Positions 8,168 to 15,277 of a stretch of 16,732 nucleotides of DNA are shown one piece after another. The notes beneath the pieces were generated by a model that saw nothing but the letters and a program-made list of their open reading frames with translations, did no database searches and was not told where the DNA came from. Position 1 is the first letter of the stretch, and every line of letters begins with the position of its first letter. Source of the stretch: an uncultured Clostridia bacterium (GTDB lineage: Bacteria; Bacillota_A; Clostridia; TANB77; CAG-508); contig CAQOYX010000009.1 of the NCBI GenBank assembly GCA_948852375.1, positions 12,054 through 28,785 on the forward strand, in the 5' to 3' direction. A program made the position numbers and the translations under genes.

Positions 8168-8591
8168 TTATTCTATTATTTCATTTATACTTAAACATAA
8201 TAATCCATCTACAATTTCTATTTGATAACTGTATTCTAAATGTTTTATTCTCTTTCCGTTTCTGAAATGTATTATCAAACAATCCTAAACTATCTAATAT
8301 CATGTTACATTCTTTTTGTGGCACATTGCATAATACCATTATTGTATTTTGCATTATGTTTAATGCTTTTATTGTATGACTAATTTGATTTTGTATCCTC
8401 AATTTATCTGTTGTTAAGCAATTAAAGAATAACTTTATTGCTATTATATCTTCATGATCTAATAAGTAACTTGCAGATATACCTGGTGCAAAATTTATTA
8501 CACCTGCCTTTTCTTTTTTATTGCTCATATCTTTTACTTCTACATCTATATTATTTACTTTATATGCTTGCAATAAATGTTCTAATTGCAT
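8168..8591 (-). CDS. Unknown late-operon protein, +1 recoded at an in-frame CGG
   Basis: I do not recognise the family. The N-terminal part reads MQLEHLLQAYKVNNIDVEVK and later LLDHEDIIAIKLFFNC and KALNIMQNTIMVL. The zero frame passes a CGG at 8256-8258 and then becomes an unlikely basic tail ending at 8181. Skipping the C gives TFQKGKRIKHLEYSYQ and IEIVDGLLCLSINEIIE, a balanced amphipathic end stopping at 8168; the product is about 140 residues. The start could be ATG 8600 or 8591; I prefer 8591 because AGAGGAG is too close to 8600. It overlaps the HNH gene stop if 8600 is used. It sits between HNH and terS, so a packaging-related role is possible. Confidence 0.65.
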
Positions 8592-8593
8592 GC

Positions 8594-8959
8594 TTACCAT
8601 CTCTCCTCTGTTAATGTTTTTCTCTTTTTTCTCCAAGTCCATCTATGTCTTTCTTCTATAATTTCGTGTGCTTCAAAACTTAAGCTAACCATATTATTTA
8701 TATCTAATGCTAAATCAGGTCTTTGTTTTATTGGTATTATATGATGTACTGTATTAGCATCTATTATCTTAATTTTTTGTGGAAAATGTTTTCCGTCATT
8801 CCATTTACCTAAAAAGAATTGACATTTTCCTTTATCTCTTGCTAACACTTTTTCCCTTGCAATATCAAAATCTGTAGAATTATAAAATGCATTTGTATTT
8901 CCTTTTGCTATTTCTAGCCCCCAATTAACATACTTTCTTCTTTTACGTCGCTGTTTCAT
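8594..8959 (-). CDS. HNH endonuclease
   Basis: The 121-residue protein holds VHHIIPI, LALDINNMVSLSFEAHEII and the preceding VLARDKGKCQFFLGKWNDG, the layout of phage HNH nucleases encoded beside the terminase genes and needed for cos cleavage in several siphophages. The usual paired cysteines before the final His are replaced (LSFEAHE), so it probably lacks the structural zinc; only one Cys (KCQ) remains. ATG 8959 has GGTGG 8 nt upstream, better than the TTG at 8980. A GAC-GGA in it is read normally. It lies in the late operon after the small Cys-rich gene. Confidence 0.83.
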   Translation of the reverse strand: MKQRRKRRKYVNWGLEIAKGNTNAFYNSTDFDIAREKVLARDKGKCQFFLGKWNDGKHFPQKIKIIDANTVHHIIPIKQRPDLALDINNMVSLSFEAHEIIEERHRWTWRKKRKTLTEERW

Positions 8960-8964
8960 TAATG

Positions 8965-9132
8965 TTACCACCCTTGCCAATTACTTGGTATTTTCTTTCT
9001 TTTTATTACATTGCTTTCATAGCTATTGCAATACAAAGTATTATCATATTTACGTCTGATACAACACGTATCTACTTCTTTATTCTTGCATATACTGCAT
9101 AAGTATTTTATATATGTTTGTTCTATTGTCAT
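8965..9132 (-). CDS. Small cysteine-rich protein
   Basis: A 55-residue frame starting MTIEQTYIKYLCSICKNKEV with cysteines in LCSIC, DTCC and LYC, and a basic C-terminal tail (VIKRKKIPSNWQGW). The Cys pattern suggests a small zinc-binding knuckle, as in many small phage proteins of unknown role. It has AAGGAGC upstream at good spacing and ends 5 nt before the HNH start, so it is probably the first gene of the late operon. Confidence 0.7.
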   Translation of the reverse strand: MTIEQTYIKYLCSICKNKEVDTCCIRRKYDNTLYCNSYESNVIKRKKIPSNWQGW

Positions 9133-9284
9133 TTGTATCAGCTCCTTTTTTATAGAAAAATAGAGCTATGCTGTGAAAGAGCATACCTCCGCAAAAGATT
9201 TTGTCTACGTACTAAACGTAAAGTACTTCTTTTTCTGTATTTGGAAAATTTTTACCATTTTATGCCAAGTACACTTTTATGTTA

Positions 9285-9338
9285 ATTATACAAATTTCAC
9301 AAATAGCCAGCTATAAAATAAATCTATAACTGACTATT
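9285..9338 (-). promoter_or_regulatory. Probable late promoter with inverted-repeat operator
   Basis: On the minus strand a perfect TATAAT lies at 9285-9290, but the -35 place (9308-9313) reads TAGCTG, far from consensus. Instead a 14-bp inverted repeat (9302-9315 with 9325-9338; fully paired in minus-strand RNA with two G-U pairs) covers that place. A -10 without a -35 plus an operator, directly downstream of an ArpU/RinA-like gene and upstream of the late genes, is what an activator-dependent late promoter looks like. The leader to the first gene is about 145 nt and contains small hairpins (TATGCT/AGCATA near 9170). Confidence 0.5.
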
Positions 9339-9403
9339 GAAGGGTATCAAATCTTCGTATAATATTAATCGCAATATTTTAGGTACTTTTTGACCTATAC
9401 TAA

Positions 9404-9862
9404 TTATATCATGTCAAAAGCGGACAAATCGGACGTTTTCTTAATTTCTTTATTTTTTTCTAAATATCTATCATGTTTTTTTCTAATACTGTCTTCATTA
9501 TATTCTTTCCCTTTATACAACTTATTCATTTCATGTGCTATCTGCACCCAGTTTTTATTGTCTATGTATCTATAACGAAATATCTGACGTATTTCGCTAA
9601 ATGGTATGGTTTCAATATAATCCTCTATTTCTTGTTTTTTATCTACTAGTATTATCTTAAATTTCTTTAATCTCCCATATGCATACTGTAGCTTATATGC
9701 TCTTTTTACATCTATTCCATATATAACAGCATGTCCTTTAAATCCATTTTGTACTACATCGGATGCCATCTCACTTTGCTTTTCTGCTGTTGCTATTCGC
9801 CTTTCTAAATCTTGTATTTCTTTGTTTATATGAAATACTTCTTCTAGTTCATGTCTTGTCAT
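9404..9862 (-). CDS. ArpU/RinA-like late transcription activator (DUF1492-type)
   Basis: The 152-residue protein starts MTRHELEEVFHINKEIQDLE with a coiled coil, and its C-terminal half contains IRQIFRYRYIDNKNWVQIA and NEDSIRKKHDRYLEK, resembling the sigma-4-like helix-turn-helix of RinA/ArpU/DUF1492 proteins, which switch on the packaging and structural genes. I chose ATG 9862, with GGAGG 8 nt upstream; the ATG at 9877 overlaps this ribosome site. It is the last gene before the probable late promoter at 9285-9338, its likely target. The C-terminal stop region carries TTTTGAC/GTCAAAA arms (9387-9415). Confidence 0.75.
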   Translation of the reverse strand: MTRHELEEVFHINKEIQDLERRIATAEKQSEMASDVVQNGFKGHAVIYGIDVKRAYKLQYAYGRLKKFKIILVDKKQEIEDYIETIPFSEIRQIFRYRYIDNKNWVQIAHEMNKLYKGKEYNEDSIRKKHDRYLEKNKEIKKTSDLSAFDMI

Positions 9863-9949
9863 ATGTGTACCCTCCATATTTCTATTAATATTTTATCTCT
9901 GTATTTTAAATATTGGGTTTTATAAAAATTGTATCATATTTTATCTAAT

Positions 9950-10024
9950 TTACATATTATTTTCTACATATTCCCTATGTTGTTTTACTCTTTGTTCTAA
10001 ATAGTTAATTCTTCCTATTCTCAT
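9950..10024 (-). CDS. Possible tiny ORF (doubtful)
   Basis: A 24-codon frame (MRIGRINYLEQRVKQHREYV) looks coding by composition but its ribosome site (AAAGG) is only 2 nt before the ATG. A neighbouring frame further upstream, KEIKQLLKIYKKQTIKGY, also looks coding but has no start codon; the two would join by a +1 shift, with no CGG between them. It may be one decayed small gene or two unrelated fragments. The rest of 9863-10079 holds nothing clear apart from a weak TACAAT-like box upstream of 9862. Confidence 0.3.
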   Translation of the reverse strand: MRIGRINYLEQRVKQHREYVENNM

Positions 10025-10079
10025 ATCCTTTAATAGTTTGTTTTTTGTATATTTTAAGTAATTGCTTTATTTCTTTATT

Positions 10080-10316
10080 TTACCTATTAAAAAATTTTTT
10101 GCATTTATTTTTCTCATTTGTTTTCACTTTCTTATAAATTATTCTTTCAACAACTGCTAATGCTTCATAACTGCTTATGAATCTTCCTCTATGTCTATTT
10201 ACTACTTCTGTTCGCATTAGCTTAATTTGTTGATTATATCTTCTCTTATATATTTCTGCTACTTTATGCTTGCTTAATCCACTTTTCCATAAAACTAGCA
10301 CTTCGTTTTCACTCAT
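10080..10316 (-). CDS. Small conserved phage protein, HTH-like
   Basis: The 78-residue protein begins MSENEVLVLWKSGLSKHKVA, with a predicted helix-turn-helix (SKHKVAEIYKRRYNQQIKLM), and contains RHRGRFISSYEALAVVERII, a stretch I associate with small clostridial phage proteins upstream of the late activator. Function is unknown; DNA binding is inferred. AGGTG lies upstream of ATG 10316. It has a basic, probably disordered tail. Confidence 0.65.
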   Translation of the reverse strand: MSENEVLVLWKSGLSKHKVAEIYKRRYNQQIKLMRTEVVNRHRGRFISSYEALAVVERIIYKKVKTNEKNKCKKFFNR

Positions 10317-10475
10317 ACTATCACCTATGTGTAGTATTTGAATTTATGTAAATATTATGTTATAATTTGTTTAAAATAAACCATTCAGCTGGAGGGGATC
10401 TTATAATAGATAAAGTCAAAAGCAATTTCTTACTAAAACCTATTATTTTAAAGACCAGTTCCATTTTGTTCTTTG
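10317..10475. other. Intergenic region with a plus-strand promoter-like sequence
   Basis: No minus-strand gene seen. On the plus strand TTGAAT (10338-10343) is 17 nt from TATAAT (10361-10366), followed by GGAGGGG near 10391, but no ATG-started frame follows and I see no clear terminator. Function unknown. Confidence 0.35.
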
Positions 10476-10592
10476 CTATGTACTATAAAAACTAGTATTA
10501 TAATGATTATTACTATTGTTATATAGTACTATATCTTTTAAAGACTCTTTTATATTTTGTATTGCTAAATCTATTTCTGACATCTTTAACAT
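10476..10592 (-). CDS. Tiny unknown protein after rusA
   Basis: A 38-residue frame, MLKMSEIDLAIQNIKESLKD then VLYNNSNNHYNTSFYST. GGAGG lies 8 nt upstream, within the end of the RusA gene, and its ATG begins immediately after the RusA stop, which supports translation by coupling. The N-terminal half is an amphipathic helix and the rest is polar. Not recognised. Confidence 0.55.
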   Translation of the reverse strand: MLKMSEIDLAIQNIKESLKDIVLYNNSNNHYNTSFYST

Positions 10593-11000
10593 CTATATTT
10601 CCTCCAATTCTACAATAATTTTATTTTCATCACTATAATGTTTTAATACTAACAATTCTGATATTTGATTATCATCTTTATAAGCTAATCCATTTAAACT
10701 GTCTAATACTATTTTTGCAATATTGTCTGCATCTGGCTTTTTTGTATATTCACTGTACAATAGTTCTTCTTTTTTATTTTTACTTATGCTTTCAGGAGGT
10801 CTAAACATTGCTATTATTTTTGCTTTAAATGGTTTTGTACTTAGCTCTGTTTCTATATTGTATTTACTTTTAAATGCCCATTTTACTTTTTCTTCAAAAC
10901 TGCTTGTTTTAGTTGGAGTATACATTTTTCTTGTTTTACTGCTATAACGTGGTCTTTGTTTTCCTATTGCTTTTTCTTTTATTTCAAAACTATATTTCAT
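10593..11000 (-). CDS. rusA: RusA-type Holliday junction resolvase
   Basis: The 135-residue protein has the RusA signature KKPDADNIAKIVLDSLNGLA followed by YKDDNQI; the clustered aspartates bind metal and cut four-way DNA junctions. The N-terminal GKQRPRYSSKTRKMYTP is the usual basic entry. It resolves recombination intermediates during phage replication. Its ATG overlaps the stop of the upstream Cys-rich gene (ATGA arrangement). Confidence 0.9.
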   Translation of the reverse strand: MKYSFEIKEKAIGKQRPRYSSKTRKMYTPTKTSSFEEKVKWAFKSKYNIETELSTKPFKAKIIAMFRPPESISKNKKEELLYSEYTKKPDADNIAKIVLDSLNGLAYKDDNQISELLVLKHYSDENKIIVELEEI

Positions 11001-11146
11001 TTCTTTTTTAGCTCCTCCCTTATTTGTTCTATGCTTAAATCTGCTGTTGCATATTTACATCTATATATCCCTGTCCATTCTGGTGTTTCTAATCTATTGC
11101 AACCCAGACAATTCTTGCATAGTCCTTTTAGTACTTGATATTTCAT
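10997..11146 (-). CDS. Small cysteine-rich protein
   Basis: A 49-residue frame starting MKYQVLKGLCKNCLGCNRLE. Cysteines at 10, 13, 16 and 30 suggest a small zinc-binding fold; a helical tail follows (SIEQIREELKKK). The gene lies between the winged-helix gene and rusA; its TGA overlaps the rusA ATG. Such proteins are common in clostridial phages, without a known function that I can name. Confidence 0.7.
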   Translation of the reverse strand: MKYQVLKGLCKNCLGCNRLETPEWTGIYRCKYATADLSIEQIREELKKK

Positions 11147-11149
11147 AGG

Positions 11150-11476
11150 CTAGTCCAATCTTGGTATATTGTTTATATTTATTGCCTCAAATCCTTTTTG
11201 TGTTAATTTATAAACCGCAACCATCTTGTTTGTGTATTCACATTTCTTTTTATTTACTGCTTTCACTAACCCCATTTTCTCTAATTCTGTTAATCGTGGT
11301 GCTGTGTAATTTCTTTTTGTACTTGGTATCATCTCTAATTCAAACATTTCTACTGCTATTTCTTTTGCTGTCATTTCTCTACCTTGTAGTCTATGTAATA
11401 TCTGTTCGTATCGTTTCTTTTGTTTGTCTTGTATGTCTGTAAAACTTAGTTGCCTTGTTTGTGCTGTTATGGTCAT
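11150..11476 (-). CDS. Winged-helix DNA-binding protein
   Basis: The 108-residue protein has a winged-helix layout: ILHRLQGREMTAKEIAVEMF (first helices), NYTAPRLTELEKMGLVKAV (recognition helix and wing) and MVAVYKLTQKGFEA. It resembles a family frequent in clostridial prophages between the helicase and rusA. It may regulate replication genes; this is inference. GGAG lies 9 nt before ATG 11476. A GCG-GTT (CGG out of frame) is read normally. Confidence 0.7.
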   Translation of the reverse strand: MTITAQTRQLSFTDIQDKQKKRYEQILHRLQGREMTAKEIAVEMFELEMIPSTKRNYTAPRLTELEKMGLVKAVNKKKCEYTNKMVAVYKLTQKGFEAININNIPRLD

Positions 11477-11480
11477 TTGT

Positions 11481-11609
11481 TTACTCTCCTAACTGTTTTA
11501 TAATTTTATCTATTTCTTCTCTTGATTTTTGATGTTCTTTACATTCTCTGTTTAGTTTTGACTTTGCAAATGTTAAATAAAATATAATCTTTTCTTTTAT
11601 TTTTAGCAT
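11481..11609 (-). CDS. Tiny basic helical protein
   Basis: A 42-residue frame, MLKIKEKIIFYLTFAKSKLN then EEIDKIIKQLGE. Its ATG overlaps the TAA of the helicase gene (ATGCTAA), and it ends just before the next gene's ribosome site, a compact operon arrangement that supports it. Unknown function. Confidence 0.55.
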   Translation of the reverse strand: MLKIKEKIIFYLTFAKSKLNRECKEHQKSREEIDKIIKQLGE

Positions 11610-12839
11610 TTCATCACTCCTTTGAACTCACTCATTGCTTTGTTGAATTTTAAATATACTTTGCCTGTTTCTCCTGCTCTTTGTTTTGCTATTTTTAGTG
11701 TTGTATCTATTACGGCTCCTTCTTGTTCTTTTTCTTGATACAGGAATAATACATTATCTGCATCTTGTTCTATTGCTCCACTTTCTCTTAAGTCTGATAG
11801 CATTGGTTCTTGTCTTGATGCATTTCTGTTTAGCTGACATAGTCCTATGACTGGTATTTTTAATTCTAAGCTTAATAGTTTTAGTGTTCTTGTTATGTCT
11901 GCTACTTCTTGTTCTCTATTGTTAAATTTGCCTTTATTTTTGATTAACTGTATATAATCTATTATTAATAATCCTAGCTTGTCTTTGTTTTTTAATTTTC
12001 TTGCTATGTTTTCTATGTGCTGTAATGTTCGTGCATTTGTTATTAGATGTATTGGTAATGCTGACATTTCTCCACATGCTAACCCTATTTTTGCAAAGTC
12101 CTCTTCTTCTAGTGTTCCTAATCTCATCTTGTATGTGTTTACTCTAGTTCTTTTTGCTAGCATTTTTTGTATTATTTGTGTATCTGACATTTCTAAACTT
12201 ATTATTGCTGTTTCTACTCCTTTTTTTGCTATGTGTTCGGCTATTTGTAATGCTAGTGTTGTTTTTCCTGTTCCGTGGTCTTGCTCCAATTATTGTTAAT
12301 TCTTCTTTGTGTAGTCCACAAGTTATTTTGTCTAAATCTCCTAAACCTGTATACAACGAATAATCTTTTTGCTCACGTGTATTTTTTTCGAGTTCTTCTG
12401 CTGTAGATATTATTTGTTCTGTAAATGTTTTCTCTTTTTCGTTAATTTTTTCTATTTTATTTATTTGCTTTATTATTTCTTGCATTAGTATGTCTATGTT
12501 TTCACTTTCGGCTATTTCCATTGTTTTATTTTGCAGTATCTTTAATAGCTTTCTCTTTTTTGATAATTGAATTAATTCGTTATATATGTTTTCTGGACTA
12601 CTAATTCTTACATAGTCACCTAAACTTACTAAATACTCTAGCACTTGACTTCGATTTGCTTTTATTTTTGCTTTTACTGTTAATAGTGATATTTCCTTTT
12701 TTTCTGCTTTTAGTTCGTTTATTGCTTTTATTATTTTTTTATTTCTTTCGCTTACAAAATCATTTTCATCTAGCAAGTATTCTTCTTGTTCGAATATTAA
12801 ATAAAATAGCATCGCTTTTTCTAATTCGTCATCATACAT
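11603..12839 (-). CDS. dnaB: Replicative DNA helicase (DnaB type), +1 recoded inside Walker A
   Basis: The helicase unwinds the phage fork. The N-terminal domain (MYDDELEKAMLFYLIFEQEE) and linker lead to YTGLGDLDKITCGLHKEEL and IIGARP, where the frame meets CGG at 12273-12275. Zero-frame reading turns to an Arg/Asn/Ser-rich tail. Skipping the C gives IIGARP-GTGKTTLALQIAE, the exact Walker A motif, with the ATPase core in the +1 frame: IISLEMSD, LLIIDYIQLI (Walker B), IPVIGLCQLNR, DLRESGAIEQDADNVLFL. The restored length is 411 residues, normal for phage DnaB-like helicases. The shifted glycine is an invariant P-loop residue, so the correct frame is unambiguous. The gene overlaps the upstream initiator's stop by 8 nt. 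Confidence 0.93.
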
Positions 12840-13543
12840 GTACCCTTCCTTTCTCGATAAGTTCCTCTAGTGTAATTTTTTTTCTTAAGAACATATCATA
12901 TTCTTCGTCTGTTAAATTTGATAAATCTACTTCTTTATATTCTTGTTTTGGTTCTTTTTTTTGTGGTAGCTTATACCCCTCTTTTTTTGCCCAATTTCTT
13001 ATGGTGGCTAGAAAATCACTATATTTCTTACCTGTGCTTTGTATGTAATCGTCTAGTTTTTGTATTCTTTCTTCGTAGTCGTTCGGAAATTCATTTTTTA
13101 ATTTTTCATATTGGGTATTATCAAGAAATACATTTTCATATTCCCCATATTTCTTTTTTATATTTTTCTTTATATGTTTAGTTTTATTTTGTTTATTTAA
13201 TGTGTTCATCTTGTTGTTCATTCCGTTGTTCATTCTGTTGTTCGTTTTGTTGTTCAATCTGTTGTTCAAAATCGATTATTGAATATTGTCCTGCTTGATT
13301 AGATATTCCTTTTTTATAATCTATATATCCTTTTTGTTTTAATTCATTTCGTGCTCTTTGTAAACTTGATATATTTAAACTTGTATATCCCATTACTATT
13401 GAATTTGCTACTGTAAATTCTTTTTTCCAAGATAGCTCATTGTTTTTATTTATTAAATAGAAATATAAACATTGTGCATTTGAACTTAAAGGATTATCTG
13501 GTAGTAATTTGTAGTAAGTATTTACTTGTTTAATATAATTCAT
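12832..13543 (-). CDS. Phage replication initiator (DnaD-like helicase loader), +1 recoded in a repeat linker
   Basis: The N-terminal winged-helix domain (MNYIKQVNTYYKLLPDNPLS, LSWKKEFTVANSIVMGYTSL, RARNELKQKGYIDYKKG) binds origin DNA in such proteins; the C-terminal domain (YEKLKNEFPNDYEERIQKLD and KYSDFLATIRNWAKKEGYKL) loads the helicase encoded next. The two are in different frames joined by a linker of five 12-nt repeats (13208-13267). In-frame CGG at 13223-13225 lies inside this overlap; skipping the C gives EQ-GMNNKMNTLNKQNK and a 236-residue protein. Without it translation ends at 13193, before the second domain. Because both frames are open through the repeats, the exact shift point is less certain here than in the other genes. 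ATG 13543 has GGAG 9 nt upstream. Confidence 0.82.
13208..13267 (-). repeat. Five tandem 12-nt repeats (GAACAACARAAY-like)
   Basis: Five copies of a 12-nt unit encode EQQN/EQQI/EQRN/EQQD in the first frame and an MNN-rich string in the second. The fourth copy in transcription order carries CGG where the others have CAG or CAA, a single A-to-G difference. Confidence 0.85.
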
Positions 13544-13587
13544 TATGCCTTTCTCCTTTCTTATGTAAGAGCTAAAACTCATATATC

Positions 13588-13671
13588 CTAGCCCTTGTTG
13601 TTTATAAATAACTTTTTCCTATTAACTTTATAAATTCTTCTCTTCGTTACATCTTGTATATCATTCCACAT
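13588..13671 (-). CDS. Possible tiny ORF (27 codons)
   Basis: The frame reads MWNDIQDVTKRRIYKVNRKK and stops at 13588. It has a weak AGGA 5 nt before the ATG. The basic composition is plausible for a small phage protein but there is nothing to confirm it. Confidence 0.3.
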   Translation of the reverse strand: MWNDIQDVTKRRIYKVNRKKLFINNKG

Positions 13672-13683
13672 AGTTTTCCTACT

Positions 13684-14328
13684 TTAGAATGGCAAATCAT
13701 CCATTGGTGCTGTTGGTTCTGTGCTTTCTGTTTTAGTGTCTTTTTTTATTGTTTCTTCGTATTCTTTTACAAACTTATCTAGTCCTGAACTTTGAAAATT
13801 TTGTGCCTTTTTTATTTTGTCTTGTATCCATGTTGGTATCTCACTCCAATATTTCCATGTTGCAATTTCTTCTATGTCAAAATGATTTGCTGTTTCTATT
13901 GCATCTACAGTTGTTCCTTTTGGCAACGCCATTATAGATGCAATGTTATTGTACTTCTTTCCATTTTTTTCTTCTAAAATGATTTGTAATTGACATGGTT
14001 TGTTTAATATATTTAGTATGTTAAATCCATGTAGTTCATCATCTGTAAAGCTTTTTCCTCTCCATGCTTGCAAGTCTTTCCTTAAATTACTCTTTTCTCC
14101 TAAACTAAAACTATATTCTTTACTCATAACACGTGGTTGTTTTTCTCCATTTATTTCTACTTCTTCACCTAAAACATTCCATAAAATCATCATCTTTCTT
14201 TGAGTTTTATCAAACTTTTCACTTACCTGTAAACCCAAATCAATAATCATGCTTGATATTGCTGTATATACTCCATTTTCTAATTTTTCTATACTTATAT
14301 TTCCACTATCTTTTGCTATCATACTCAT
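13684..14328 (-). CDS. Phage ssDNA-binding-like protein with acidic SSB-type tip
   Basis: The 214-residue protein contains NGVYTAISSMIIDLGLQVSE, KYNNIASIMALPKG and LQAWRGKSFTDDELHGFNIL, a family seen in the replication modules of Firmicute siphophages. Its C terminus, PTAPMDDLPF, copies the acidic tip of bacterial SSB proteins (DDIPF) that recruits replication partners. I infer an OB-fold ssDNA-binding role. AGGTG lies 8 nt before ATG 14328. The gene follows the Gp157 gene and precedes the initiator. Confidence 0.65.
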   Translation of the reverse strand: MSMIAKDSGNISIEKLENGVYTAISSMIIDLGLQVSEKFDKTQRKMMILWNVLGEEVEINGEKQPRVMSKEYSFSLGEKSNLRKDLQAWRGKSFTDDELHGFNILNILNKPCQLQIILEEKNGKKYNNIASIMALPKGTTVDAIETANHFDIEEIATWKYWSEIPTWIQDKIKKAQNFQSSGLDKFVKEYEETIKKDTKTESTEPTAPMDDLPF

Positions 14329-14353
14329 AATATTTTCACCTTTTTAACCTTTC

Positions 14354-14848
14354 TTATTTAATTCTTAAATTTGTATTATTTGAATGAATTTCTACCCCAT
14401 TTGGTATTTCTCCTGTTAATTTAAAATTATCTGCTATTGCTTTCTTATTAACTTTCATTGTTATAATTTCTTCTTTAAAATTATTTGGAACTTGGTCTTC
14501 ATCAATTATTTCAACACTAACTGGACTTTTAGCAATACTCAAACTTCCCAATTCTGTCTCAATTTTTGTAAATCCATTACATTCCATACATTCTTTCACA
14601 TATTCTTTAAATCGTTTTAACTTGTTTTCATCTGCTTTTCTACTATCAGATATACGTTTTTCTTCATTCTTTTTTGCTTCAATTGTTAGTTCTAAATTTC
14701 GTGTATACCCTATAATGCTTTGACTTTTCTGTTGTAATAATACTATTAATTCTTCTTCTATTTGTTTTTTACATTCTTCTGTTATATCCTCTGTTTCCAT
14801 TAAAACCGGAAAAGCATTTGTTATTTCATATAAACTTAGATTTGACAT
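14354..14848 (-). CDS. Siphovirus Gp157-family protein
   Basis: The 164-residue protein matches the Gp157 layout: SLYEITNAFPVLMETEDITE at the start, a long charged coiled coil (NLELTIEAKKNEEKRISDSR), then GFTKIETELGSLSIAKSPVS and a C-terminal VNKKAIADNFKLTGEIPNG ending in LRIK. Gp157 family members occur in phage replication/recombination modules and have been linked to phage resistance in streptococci; the mechanism is not clear. GGGGGG lies about 9 nt before ATG 14848. The frame is intact; its CCG-GTT carries CGG only out of frame. Confidence 0.88.
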   Translation of the reverse strand: MSNLSLYEITNAFPVLMETEDITEECKKQIEEELIVLLQQKSQSIIGYTRNLELTIEAKKNEEKRISDSRKADENKLKRFKEYVKECMECNGFTKIETELGSLSIAKSPVSVEIIDEDQVPNNFKEEIITMKVNKKAIADNFKLTGEIPNGVEIHSNNTNLRIK

Positions 14849-14849
14849 T

Positions 14850-15116
14850 CTATAAATCCCCCCTCATCATTTCTTCATAAACTCTATCTTGGTATTCCAT
14901 ATCTTCTTTTTCTGCTCTTTGCCTATCATCTTTCTTTTGCCAATCTTCTAAGTTTTCTGGCTGTTCTATTTCCTTTTGTACTTTTTCTATAATCATCAAT
15001 CTAATTGCATTATAAGCACTTGTATTTCCTGAACTCCCTCTGTTTACTATGTTTTCTAAAAATGCTACTCTTTCTCTTAATTTATTATTTTCTCCTATTA
15101 ATTCACTTTCTGACAT
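14850..15116 (-). CDS. Small coiled-coil early protein
   Basis: An 88-residue protein, MSESELIGENNKLRERVAFL then IVNRGSSGNTSAYNAIRLMI and an acidic tail. It has a leucine-zipper-like start and a helical C terminus. AGGAGG lies 9 nt before ATG 15116, the best ribosome site in the area, so I prefer it to an upstream ATG at 15158. It ends 2 nt before the Gp157 gene. Not recognised. Confidence 0.6.
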   Translation of the reverse strand: MSESELIGENNKLRERVAFLENIVNRGSSGNTSAYNAIRLMIIEKVQKEIEQPENLEDWQKKDDRQRAEKEDMEYQDRVYEEMMRGDL

Positions 15117-15151
15117 ATAAAAATACCTCCTATCGTTAACCACAAAGGCTA

Positions 15152-15180
15152 TTGACACAAGGTTCTAAAAATCGTATAAT
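15152..15180 (+). promoter_or_regulatory. Perfect plus-strand promoter (TTGACA-N17-TATAAT)
   Basis: TTGACA at 15152-15157, a 17-nt spacer, and TATAAT at 15175-15180. It points rightward, against the early operon, and is followed by a short transcript unit with its own terminator. Confidence 0.75.
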
Positions 15181-15186
15181 TAATAT

Positions 15187-15275
15187 ACGACTAATAGACT
15201 ATGTCTATATAGCTCGTTTGTGTCTACTTAAAACTGAACGTTTACCAGACTATGCAGTTTTAAGTAGTTTTTTTT
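15187..15275 (+). ncRNA. Predicted 89-nt plus-strand small RNA, antisense to early mRNA
   Basis: It starts just after a perfect sigma-A-type promoter and ends in a strong intrinsic terminator: a 13-bp perfect stem (15224-15236 with 15255-15267), an 18-nt loop, then eight T (15268-15275). A first hairpin, ATAGAC-TAT-GTCTAT, lies at 15194-15208. GACTATG appears both in this first hairpin and in the terminator loop. No plus-strand ORF of note. The minus strand lacks a T-tract after the stem, so the terminator is specific for the plus strand. It overlaps the space between the AbrB-like gene and the 14850-15116 gene, so it would pair with the early mRNA. Confidence 0.65.
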
Positions 15276-15277
15276 AA

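Noticed and set aside
10373..10500. Plus-strand gene after TTGAAT-N17-TATAAT with GGAGGGG
   Set aside because: No usable start codon follows at correct spacing and the frame overlaps a minus-strand small gene; kept only as a promoter-like sequence.
13208..13267. CRISPR array
   Set aside because: The repeats are 12 nt, contiguous without spacers, and inside a coding linker.
145..13543. Prophage decay or random frameshift mutation as the cause of the six split genes
   Set aside because: Decay should give mixed indels, stops and homopolymer errors. All six are +1 and each coincides with the gene's only in-frame CGG, while the other genes are intact.
145..13543. Sequencing error that inserts C before GG
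   Set aside because: Not excluded without reads, but such an error should also hit GG in other frames and in noncoding sequence, and I know no platform with that habit; CGGA/CGGT in out-of-frame positions are correct in intact genes.
10723..14203. Many long plus-strand open frames
   Set aside because: They are rich in Leu/Phe/Ser/Cys, lack ribosome sites and lie antisense to well-supported genes; shadows of AT-rich coding sequence.
15187..15275. Unusual tRNA that could read CGGN
   Set aside because: The predicted RNA has no cloverleaf, T-loop or acceptor pairing; I saw no tRNA gene anywhere in the window.
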